Shown here one piece after another: positions 51,352 through 61,200 of a DNA stretch of 64,000 nt (position 1 is its first letter; each line of letters starts with the position of its first letter). A program made the position numbers and the translations under genes. The notes beneath the pieces are model-generated. The model was not told the origin of the DNA and made no database searches. It saw only the letters and a list, made by a program, of their open reading frames with translations. Source of the stretch: Juglans regia (taxonomy: Eukaryota; Streptophyta; Magnoliopsida; Fagales; Juglandaceae); NCBI RefSeq assembly GCF_001411555.2, contig NC_049905.1, positions 21,380,097 to 21,444,096 on the forward strand, read 5' to 3'.

Positions 51352-52189
51352 TAGGGTTATAAATGAACTAGTCTGTTGGATAGCTTATTCGGTACTCGCT
51401 CGGTTAAACTCGAATCGAACACGACTTGTAGAAAAAAAAGCTTGTCCATGAAAATAGATATCCGCTCGATTAGTAAATGACACATACCTGATAAAACTTG
51501 ACTTGACTCGGTTAAGGCTCTTTAAGGTCCACTCGTTTATGCTCAAGTTGACTCGTTAGCTCGACTTGATTAAATTTCATTTATATATTGATAAATATAT
51601 ACATTCACTTATGTATATATACATATATATATATGTATTAGCTAATAATATAAGCATAGCACATTTATAATTAAATATATAATATGTAACCTAATTACTT
51701 ATGTCTATATATTAAATATACTTCATAGTTATATTTTAAAATTTGTACAATAATTAGTCGATAAGATTTAATAATTTCACATACTAATATGTGGGAAGTA
51801 TATATGAAATAGATATATACTATCATATTATGTGTATATATTAATAATATATGTAGGCATAAAATATATAATTATTATAGATAAATATCAACTAGTCAAA
51901 TATTAATTATTTATAAATTTATAAAATCTTATAATTCAATAGAGATTCTATTTGTTAATTGTACAAATTCAATAAAACAAATATATAAAAAAAAAAAACA
52001 ATTCAAGCTCGTTGACTCGAGCTCATTTGTGGGACGAGCTTGAGTTGAGAGTTTAGCTTACAAAATCAAGCTCGAACAAAGAATAAATAAAAATCTTAAG
52101 CTCGGGATCAAATTTGAGCTCAAATATTTTGAGTCTAACTAAGATTGGCAAGCCAAAGATCACCTTGACTCTACTTGATTACAACCCTA
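51352..52189. mobile_element. Non-autonomous TIR element, clustered next to the MITE
   Basis: The ends are gtagggttataaat at left and attacaaccctac at right, inverted. The interior near both ends is filled with gactcg, gctcga and tcgagctc words, and the middle is AT-rich. The form is familiar from plant hAT-type non-autonomous elements. Flanking duplications are not clear and no transposase is present. Confidence 0.65.
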
Positions 52190-52443
52190 CTTGTACATTG
52201 TCATAAGATATGGGGTATCTCTATGTAGTTTGGCCACAAACATGCATGCCACGGACATGGGGGGAAAGGGGGCTACTAGGGCTCTAGTTTATTGTGCCCG
52301 ATCCATTTATTCCACCATTGCGATGTTGATAAAATCCTTCATAATTGATGACATTAATCGACCTTTTTTAAGACTTTAAAAATTATGTTTGAGATTGCTC
52401 TAAACAAAAGACACAACACGAAATACTTTCAAGCTATGGGTTT
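52190..52443. other. Intergenic, nothing recognised
   Basis: Short spacer between the TIR element and the LTR-like repeat. Confidence 0.5.
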
Positions 52444-52725
52444 TGTAAGGGAATATTTCCTCCCTCAGACCCAGCAGACTTGAGAATAACAACTAATGGA
52501 ACTAGAATCGAAGGCTCAGTCTAGAACGAATAAAGTCTCTAACCCGGCCCATGGGTAGGCTCCCTTTAACGTAACCTGTAGGAGAGAGCGTGCTGCAGGG
52601 GATGAGACTCATCGATCTAGAAACCCTTCAAGTAGTGTCTACCTTTAGAGTGCTCGCCCGCGTAGTGGGCGTAATGTACGGGAACCTTTAATCCTCTGAC
52701 ATGAAGGGTATCAACAAACCAGCAA
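52444..52725 (+). repeat. LTR-like direct repeat, left copy (truncated)
   Basis: Begins TGTAAGGGAATATTTCC and matches 55478-55762 with scattered substitutions (shared acttgagaataacaa, cccatgggtaggctc, gagactcat). The match stops at about 52725, so the 3' half of the LTR is missing. Confidence 0.78.
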
Positions 52726-53394
52726 GTGAGTCGCCGTAAGATCCTGATTTGGACGAACTAGGGGAGGATTTAAGAGGACAAGGTGGTGAGTCCGATGAGG
52801 CGCGACACATTGCAATTGTTCGAGAGTGGGTGCAGAACAACCCTGATAGCGTCTTCTCGGAAGTCCTTTGTGAGGAGAGCCTAAAGGATTCTCTGCCTCC
52901 CCTTAGCCACATTTATTTTGATGACAGGGTGACCGTTGCCTGGCCCCGAGTTGTTGCCGCTCGAAAACATCCCTCGGACCCTTCTCCACCGAGTAAGGAG
53001 AAGAAGACTCCTCCAGAGGGTACTCCAGAGGTCCGCCATCCTACTGCTTTGGTGACTCCGGTGGAGGTGTAGATGAGAGGGGTCCTCCAGCCAACGCTCC
53101 CTCTGCGATGCCACCCCGGCTGGTGCTGCTAAGGTGTCCTCGAACGATGTCGAAATAAATGCCCTACTCCAGGGAATCTTTGGAGTCAAGGTCCTTGAGT
53201 GGGCTGTTGAGGAGCAACGTTCTTTTTCGTGGATTTCTCCTCCTTCCTCATCTCGCTCTGTTGCTGGTAGTTACTCATTTAGGGACGAGATCAAGGCTTG
53301 CTCGGCAGGTTTGGATGCTGCTAATGAGGGGGCGGCAGCTGCTACTTCCAGCAACTGTATAGAGATAGAGTGCCACGCGGGAGGCAACTCCCTT

Positions 53395-53640
53395 TTGGAT
53401 GTTGTAGTCCTCTCGGGTTCAAGGAGTCCGTGCGATGACCCGCCTAGCCAGGCAGAGCACTAACAACCAAGAAGGGGGTGATTCCCATTTGGATGTTATA
53501 GTCGGCTCGGGTTCAAGGAGTCAAGCGGAGCGCAATGAACCGCCTACCTTAGCGAGGCGCTGAACGGGGGTGATTTGCTTCTAGATGTTGTAGTCAGCTC
53601 TGGTCCGAGCAATTCCTGTGAAGGCCCAACCATGCTCCTC
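53395..53640 (+). repeat. Three tandem units of 92-94 bp
   Basis: ttggatgttgtagtc...tcgggttcaaggagt starts at 53395 and recurs at 53489 and, more diverged, at 53581. It is in frame in the first unit only. Confidence 0.7.
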
Positions 53641-53959
53641 CTAAGGTGGCCACATAAACGTCTGAGGCCAAGGTCTCAATACAAGTCATCTCTCCTTTGT
53701 CTCGGCTAGAAATGGGAGGGAGCTGTGTGGAGGCCATCAGCCATGTTGTCAAATACTTGTCCGGATTTTTCCACGAGGTTCGGCCATTTCTTTGTCATTT
53801 TCCTCTCTCTCGCTATATAGTCTTCATTTACTGATGGTTGTATGTCGGCCCTTCTTGTTGTCAGGGTACCTCTCAGCTGACGGCCTTTATTTTGGACGGC
53901 CAATAGGCTGTTGAGTAAGAGAATCTATACCTTCGTTCGTTGACCCACACCATTCTTCG

Positions 53960-54780
53960 TTATGCTCACGGTGAGAGGGAAGAAAGAGAGCGGTCGGGGT
54001 AAGTATTCGGGCCACCTAAAGGCTTGGCCCGCTCTCCTCCGCGAGAGGGCCTGAGCGGCCTTTGGCTCGACTTGTCCCTGTTACCCTGCGGTGAGGTAAT
54101 TTTTTCGGGCAATCTGTAATTGGACCCGTTCTTGCCTGTTGACACTAACAAAAAATGTAAAGTCTTTTGTTTTCAAGTAGCTGAGGACTAACCCGCACTC
54201 CGCCATGGGAGGGAAGAGACAAATTTTAGGCATACATTTCCCTGTAGTATCCTGCAGGGAGGTAATTTTGGACAACGATATAGCTAGTTTGCTCTTCGCC
54301 ACGAAATTGTTTGGGCCGCCAGGGGGCATGACCAGCTCTCCATCGTAGGAGGGGTAGAATAGCCTTCAACCTAGTTCTCTTCTTTGGTCCTGCGGGAGGT
54401 ACGTTGTTTGGGCAATTTGAGATTGGTCCAGCACCCACTCGTTGATATTGTAGGGAAGGTAAGTGTAGGGTCAGGCTAGCACTTATCTCACTCTTCATTG
54501 CGGCGGAGGGACAAAACAACCATTTGGCCTACCTTTTCCTTCGATATCCCGCATGAGAGGTAATTTATTCGGACAATGATGTGATTGGTCTGCTCTTCAT
54601 TGCGATGAGGGTCGGGGTAAATTATTCAGGCTGCCGGGAGGCAAGACCTGCTCTCCATCACGGGAGGGATAGAGAGGCATTTAGCCTACCCTTCCTTTTT
54701 ACCCTGTAGGAGGTATGTTGTTCGGGCAGTTTGGGACTAGCCCGCTCCCACCCGCTAACATCGCATGGAAGGTAAACATT
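53960..54780 (+). repeat. Diverged long tandem array
   Basis: A phrase like ctgcNggGaggtaattt...cgggcaat...attggNccNgctc, followed by gccgccNggNggcNtgNcc...ctctccatc, recurs at about 54075, 54250, 54395, 54550 and 54705. Unit size is about 150-175 bases. Confidence 0.6.
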
Positions 54781-55477
54781 AATCAATTGATGACTTTGTT
54801 GTTGCAGATTTCGTTAATCGTAGGTTGTCTTGTTGGCATTTTGTTGATAATACAAAAGTTTGAAGTAGGTGCGTTGTACTATTCTGGAAGATAAAGTTTT
54901 TCATTAAATAACAGGTATTTTACAGATTTGAAATAACATAGTACAAAATAAGGGGGAACGAAGCTTTCGGCCGGGGAGGTTTCATTTGGTTTGCCTTTGC
55001 TTCATGGGCTATGTGCCCTCTCACCCCCCTTGAGTCCGGTAGGGAAATTCGCAGATGAAGTCCTGCCTGGGCTCTCCAAGCAGCCCACGGCCTATTCTTT
55101 CTCGGATGTGCCGTTCGAGGTAAGCCCGTTATCATTCTGCTTCAGCTCTTGGACGTAACATTCTTTTGCCCAAGACCTTTTCGCTTTAGATTTCTCCTAC
55201 TCCGTTGGGAGTTGGGAATTTCATTTTGAAGTGGTAGGTTGACGTGATGACCCGCAAGCTGTTGGCTCACCTTTTGATAATTTTGATGGTGTCTTTTCAA
55301 GCTCATTAATGTTGGGGTGTTAGGCGGCTTTTCGCATTTGTGTCGCTTCTTGGACTACACTCCCCGAACTTCGGCAAAATGTACACGTCAGTAGAAGGAT
55401 CCTGACCTTAGCAAAAAGGCAGACTCGAGAGATGATAATTCCCACCGTACTCGTTTGGTGAGAATTAGTGGGGTAAC

Positions 55478-56034
55478 TGTAAGAGGATTCCCCCCTCAGA
55501 CCTAATGGGCTTGAGAATAACAATTAAGGGAACTAGAACCGAAGGCCCAGCTCAGAATGAATAAAGTCTCCAACCCAGCCCATGGGTAGGCTCTTCTGGA
55601 CGCAACTTGCACGAGGGAGTGTGCTGCAGGGAATGAGACTCATTGATTTGGAAACCCTCTCAAGTAGTGTCCAACTCTCGAGTACTCACTTGCGTAGTGG
55701 ATGTAATGTACGAGAAACTCTTGATCCTTTAACAGGAAGTGTATCAATGGACCACCAAAGATACTAGTTGGGAGAGGGAAATCGAAAAATCACGACGCAT
55801 TAATGACACCACTACTCGAGTTACACACCACATTAATGACGTAATCGCAGAGTCACGCCGTATTAAAGAACTCTAACAAATGAAAAAATACGAAGGACAC
55901 AAACTCCATGGAGGCATACATGATCTGTCCCCTTGGACTGATGGTATAAATAGCAAGTCTTAGGTACGAAAAAATCTCTCTTATCCCTAGACTTTTTCAT
56001 TTATTTATAAAATTTCAAAAGAATTTACTAACTT
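55478..56034 (+). repeat. LTR-like repeat, right copy, with TATA box
   Basis: Begins TGTAAGAGGATTCCC. The first 285 bases match 52444-52725. The rest carries a good TATA box, TATAAAT (55944-55950), and ends just before a PBS. The exact CA end is not clear, about 56030. Confidence 0.72.
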
Positions 56035-56045
56035 TGGTATCAGAG
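56035..56045 (+). other. Primer binding site, Met-tRNA type
   Basis: TGGTATCAGAG is the usual PBS of plant LTR retrotransposons. Its position right after the repeat makes the repeat a 5' LTR in plus orientation, with an interior that should run rightwards. Confidence 0.72.
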
Positions 56046-56633
56046 ACTTCCTGATCCCAAGGTCGCCCTCTTCTAGTTGCCTTCTCTAGTATCTTTTGCA
56101 TGTCCATTTCTAAAAACTTGAGTTTTTGGAGTCTAATCCAAAAGTGTGTGAAATACAACGTTAACAGTTTTTGTTATTTTGTTAATTACGATCGAGCTGA
56201 TCACACGCGCAGATCAATCACATGATTTTGCATATTATGTGTAATGATTCATAGTCTCATGGAAGTTTAAAAAGCAGGTTAATTACGATCACCAGATCTT
56301 CAGCTGAGGCTGCCGGTCGATGGCTTCTACTTGTGAATTATTGTACTGGCTTAGTGTTACCTACCTTGTTTAAGGCTTTGTCAACCAATGTTCCATTAGT
56401 TTACTCTTTTGTGAAAACAAATTAAGTTGTACATCCAACATATTGTTGCCAACCCATGCTATTGTTCCACAGGAGGACGAAACATATAGATATTGGTTGC
56501 CATTTAGTTTGGGACTCGGTGCATTAATTGATGAAATCGAGGCTGCATATACTGTACTCATGCTAGATATGCATGATTGTATATCTGCAACTTAGTAATA
56601 TGTTTTTCTTTAGAGTAATATTAGATATAATTA
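56046..56633. other. Unassigned, possibly retroelement interior remnant
   Basis: Follows the PBS but has no recognisable gag or pol; it soon becomes ordinary AT-rich sequence. Confidence 0.4.
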
Positions 56634-56822
56634 TGACTACATTTGGATCATAAAATACTCTCAACTCATCATTACAATTTTTTCAAATCTCAACAAAAAA
56701 TATAATAAACAATTCAACTTTTTCAAATCTCAAAATAATAATAATATTAAAAAATAATATTCTAACAATATTTTATCAACTCAACTCAACTCACCTCAAC
56801 ATCCAAACTCACCCTATGAGTT
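56634..56822. mobile_element. MITE of the gatgagatgag family, inverted form
   Basis: Begins catttggatcataaaat and ends catccaaactcaccct. Internal sequence is nearly identical to 57358-57546 (aataataataatattaaaaaataatatt). Confidence 0.75.
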
Positions 56823-57109
56823 ATATGATTGTCGCGCACTCATTTTGGAAAAAAAAAATAGAATTTATTATTAAATAATAACAATTGTCTATACATCTAG
56901 ACGAGACAGGGGTGCTTAACATTCATGACATTCCATACGGAGGAGACGTATTATTCCATCCATACGCATTCATGATACTCTACAATAACAAGTTTGGTTT
57001 AATTGTTAACGTTGATGGCTTTTCGTCTTACTATATCTCAGTTTTTCTAATTGAGATGTTCTGAATAATCCCGAGTAATTGATTACCCAAGTATTATATG
57101 ATCATGATC

Positions 57110-57300
57110 AGTCTTTGTGAAGCGTTTTAATTATAAGATCTTTTCTGAAATCTTTGCCAATAGTTTATCTTCTATGATTCCTTCCCGATTTATTACTTAT
57201 ATTGAGACATTCTTAAATTGTAGCAAGCTAACTAATTTCCCCATGATGTTTGAACCTCTTTTGTTGAAAATCGACAAAAAAAAAAAAAAAAGAAAAAAAA
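57110..57300 (+). pseudogene. Small LINE reverse transcriptase fragment
   Basis: The plus strand encodes NYKIFSEIFANSLSSMIPSR, like the YKIFSKILANRL motif of plant L1 RT (compare AYKIFSKIIVARL at about 32980). It ends in a poly(A)-rich tract at 57277-57302. Too short for more. Confidence 0.45.
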
Positions 57301-57357
57301 AAGAGTTTTCGGATGAAAGAGTGATCAATTTCTGATCTGTGCCGGCTGCCAGTAGAT

Positions 57358-57546
57358 TAGGGTGAGTTTGGATCCCAAACTCATCTCAACTAATCATTAC
57401 AATTTTTTTAAATCTCACTATAAAATATAATAAACAATTTAACTTTTTCAAATCTCAAAATAATAATAATATTAAAAAATAATATTTTAACAATATTTTA
57501 TCATCTCAACTCAACTTAACTCACTTCAACATCTAAACACACCCTA
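57358..57546. mobile_element. MITE, complete copy with TIRs and TA flanks
   Basis: GGGTGAGTTTGGAT at the left and ATCTAAACACACCC at the right are inverted. TA flanks both ends (57358-57359, 57545-57546). This copy defines the family's ends; the internal part is AT-rich without coding. Confidence 0.8.
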
Positions 57547-57759
57547 ATACTCATTTAGATTTTTTTCCATCATGCTTTTGCCTATTCTTCTAGGGTTTTT
57601 TTAATGAAGGCAATGCTAAAAAAATGGTTAAGGATGTCATCATGCAAACCTGCTAATGAAGTTGGTACAGGCCAGCATTCAAAACACATGATGTTATAGC
57701 ACCTGATCATGAATCATGATATATTACCCATGCATTAGCTTGAAGTGAAGAGTGATCGA
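57547..57759. other. Short intergenic spacer
   Basis: No feature recognised. Confidence 0.5.
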
Positions 57760-57955
57760 CCGTTTGAATTCAGAGAGGAGTTGAGATAATTTTAGATGAG
57801 TTGGATAAAATATTGTTAGAATATTATTTTTTAATATTATTATTATTTTGAAATTTAAAAAAGTTAATTTTTTTATTATATTTTATAAAAATTTGAAAAA
57901 ATTATAATGATAAGATGAGATGAATTGAAATGAATTTTCAATCCAAACCAAAGCT
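57760..57955. mobile_element. MITE of the gatgagatgag family, degenerate copy
   Basis: Starts gaccgtttgaattcagag and ends aatttTcaatccaaacc, with the common core aaaatattgttagaatatt and gataagatgagatgaattg. Confidence 0.65.
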
Positions 57956-58262
57956 TTTACATCATCAAAGATTCAAAAGTATTTTAAAAATGATTTTTCT
58001 TTCGATGTTATAACTCCAAACCCCTTCATTCTCATGTTTGAAATTCAATTTGCAATTTTCCCTTTAATCTAGAAAGATATCTAGGGATCTATTACACGTA
58101 GAGAAATGTTGACCGCTTGATAGAAATAAACGTCAAAACGGACCGAATAACCACATCATCAGCCTTGGGAACGGCCACACCTTAGTTAAAGTGGCCGTTC
58201 CGAACCCTCGAGGTAAAGGACACCCTCTAGCTTTCAGAGTTGAAATTCTTCGCGGCATTTCT
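57956..58262 (+). promoter_or_regulatory. Promoter/5' UTR region of TOP6B
   Basis: About 300 bases between the last MITE and the start codon. It holds the perfect inverted repeat at 58168-58201. A TATA box is not obvious, as for many constitutive genes. Confidence 0.45.
58168..58201 (+). repeat. Perfect 11-bp inverted repeat upstream of TOP6B
   Basis: GGAACGGCCAC (58168-58178) and GTGGCCGTTCC (58191-58201), separated by 12 bases. In RNA this would be a stable GC-rich hairpin about 60 bases before the start codon. Confidence 0.9.
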
Positions 58263-61200
58263 ATGGAGACCGGAGGTAGCAGCGAGAGCCCAGCGGAGCC
58301 TAAGAAAGGCAAAACCAAGACGCCCAGGAAACCTAATGAAAGCCTTCTCAAGCAGAGTCAGTATTTCTCTTTCTCTCGCACATGCAAACTATATATGTAT
58401 TTATGTACCGTCTATATATCCCTTGGGATGATTTGGTTTGCTTGTCGCTTGCAGAGTCTCCTGCTGAGTTCTTTGCAGAGAACAAGAACATTGCTGGGTT
58501 TGATAACGTTAGTCTCATTCACTTGTTTTTTCTTTTAATATTCTTTCCTTTCATTTTAATTTTAGTAAGCTTTAAGCGAATTTTTTTACTTAACAATATC
58601 ATCAAATTTGAAAAAATTTGTTCTCTGTGTTAATCTGATTTTTGGGAATTGGTTGGTGGTGAATTTTGATAGGAAATTCCAATTTTGAGTTTGGAAATTA
58701 GAGTCGGAATTTAGCAATTCACGGTTTTTATTTTTATTTTTTTTATAGTTTCTCATCAATGTACTTTATGATTGACTCAAACCTCGTCCAGAAGGAAACA
58801 TACTGTTTAACATTTTATAAACCTTAAGTTTGTTATACGTTAATATTCAGAGGTTTGGGCAGACCGGATGTAGGTCGTAAATTGTTAGGCATTTCCATCC
58901 CTATTGAAAACCACTGAGTTTGAAGTAACGCTTGCTTGTTTTTGTTCTCTCTTCCGTTCTTCTGCTATGTTTCTTCTAATTCTGTTTGTCATTATTATTT
59001 TGTGGATTTCAGCCTGGAAAATGCCTTTACACCACTGTTAGAGAACTTGTTGAGAACTCACTTGATTCTGCAGAGTCCATATCTGAGCTTCCCTTGGTAG
59101 AAGTAACGATGTAAGGGTACTTGTTCATGAACGGATGATCATGCAAAGCGAAGGGAATTATGCATAATAGTTGAAATATTTGTTATACTTGAGAACTGTT
59201 GTATGTAATTTCACTAATAAATGATGTGCCTAAGAAGTATGGCTTTCGCTGAGTCATTTCAAGCAGAAATATATGAGTGTGAATCTACAGTATGTTATCT
59301 TGAAATTGACTTGGCTGTTGCAGCGAAGAGATACGGAAAAGCCAGTTTAATTCCATGATTGGTCTTGTTGATCGGGAACGAGTTGATGAGGAATTATATG
59401 ATGACTATGAGACAGCTAAGGCTCGAGAGGTGTATATGCTTGTATTTGGTCTTTTCTTTTTTTCTCCCAAATTTGTAGAAAATTCATCATGTTGTCTTTT
59501 GTTTTCTGGCATGCAGAAACGTTTAGCCAAGGAAGCTCGAGCTCAAGAAACACAAGCAAAGAATGCTACCCTTGGGAAGAAAGTCAAAGAGCCTTCAGTT
59601 TCAAAGGGTATGAAGGGTCGAGGTGAGGCTTCGTTTTACAAGGTGACATGCAAGGTGTGACCAACTTTCCTTCTCGACCTGCTTCTTCCATGCAAATGCT
59701 TAATTTGCGTGGTCTTTAGTTTGCTGATTATATTGGTCTGATTAGTGGACTGATTCCAAACTTGTTTCTGAAGCTGTAAAATCACATCTGTAAATGATTT
59801 TATTTGTAGGATAATGGGAGAGGAATGCCACATGATGATATCCCAAATATGTTTGGACGAGGTTTCATTCTTGCTTGCTAGCTCAACTTTCCATTTGACA
59901 GAGATTTGTATGCGCATGGGTTTCAATTGTTTTCTTAAATAGAAGAGCACTTGATACTTTGTTATACCTCTTGAACCTAGTTGCCACTGTGTTTATTCAT
60001 GCAGTTCTATCTGGGACAAAATACGGCCTAAAGCAGACACGTGGAAAGTTTGGTCTTGGTGCAAAGATGGTGATTTTTTACTATTTCTTGCAAATATGCA
60101 TGGCTCTTCATCTATTGTACTATATGCAACTATTCTGCTTTGCTCTCCAAATACAGATCTCAGCTTTATTTTCTGCATTTGCCAATAGCTTTAGGGTGCA
60201 TTAAGCTGTCCCATGGGAATTTAATGACTGCACTGTATTTTACATAGAAATGGAGTTCCAAGGTATACTTTTGAGAAAAAAAAAAAAAACCAGAGAATCC
60301 TAAGGTATGAATGAACCACCTTGATGTTAGGGGTGTGCTATGGGTGAATGACTACATGGCTGCATGGACGGCAAATAAGGAAGTTAATTGTTTTTATTTT
60401 AATCATGGGGACAGCTGTATAAGAATCATCAATGAAGTATTTTCCTTTCAAACCTTGTGTTTGATAGAGGCTAGATTACCTCTAAATAACTTCTCGTTTC
60501 ATATTTTCAAGCCAAAATAGGTGATAGACGCAGCAAGGATCCGTCATGTTTTTTTCGAACAGCGTCTATAAATTCAATCTATTATGCAGTGTCGTAACAG
60601 GGTGTATGTTATATGTTAAAATGTTATAAAATACAGTGAGAAGGAAACCTACTAGCTTAGATTCCCACACAAAGAGAAGCTTAATTGCATCTTCTAGTTG
60701 GTATGCTTGTCCCCCTGAAATTTAGAGCAGCGCACGATATAATTCAATTCATATTTGCTTATGCAGGCATTAATTTGGTCTAAGATGAGTACTGGACTTC
60801 CTATAGAGATATCATCATCAATGAGGGGCCAAAATTATACTTCATTCTGCAGACTTGATATAGATATTCAACGGTATGACTTGACTTTTTAAAGATCACC
60901 AAGCTTTAACAAAGTTAATATCTATGTGACATCATGACGTTTTATCTGAAGTTCTATGTAAGTATGTTTGGTCATGGGACTTGTTTTAAGCTCCAAACAT
61001 TACAAAAATGTTCTCAGTGGTTTAACTCATGTTCATAGTCATAAAGATGCCTCATGTAATTTTTCAGGAATATCCCTCACATTCATGTACATGAGAAACG
61101 GGACAACATGAATCGGTGGCATGGAGCCGAAATTCAAGTAGTCATCGAGGGAAATTGGACAACGTACCGTGTATATTTCTTTCCCATTTCTAATATATCA

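Larger units (their letters stand above)
52726..55477 (+). mobile_element. Interior of a GC-rich LTR-bounded element, coding unknown
   Basis: Between two direct LTR-like repeats. Plus frame 52749-53072 (MDELGEDLRGQGG, HIAIVREWVQNNPDSVF, PLSHIYFDDRVTVAWPR) and plus frame 53134-53463 are the longest; neither matches a family I know. Three diverged units of about 93 bp (LLDVVVxSGS) start near 53395, 53489 and 53581. From 53960 to 54780 a diverged tandem array repeats ctgcgggaggtaa...cgggcaat...cccgctc. No protease, integrase or RT is seen, so this would be a LARD-like, non-autonomous interior. The base composition differs strongly from the flanks. Confidence 0.5.

Noticed and set aside
52780..52830. 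Hammerhead ribozyme (retrozyme) in the GC-rich block, suggested by tccgatgagg
   Set aside because: The core CTGATGAG...GAAA is not present; only a partial look-alike, and the LTRs show none.
58191..58262. Earlier TOP6B start giving a 24-residue N-terminal extension
   Set aside because: The extended frame has no ATG before 58263 and runs through the hairpin.
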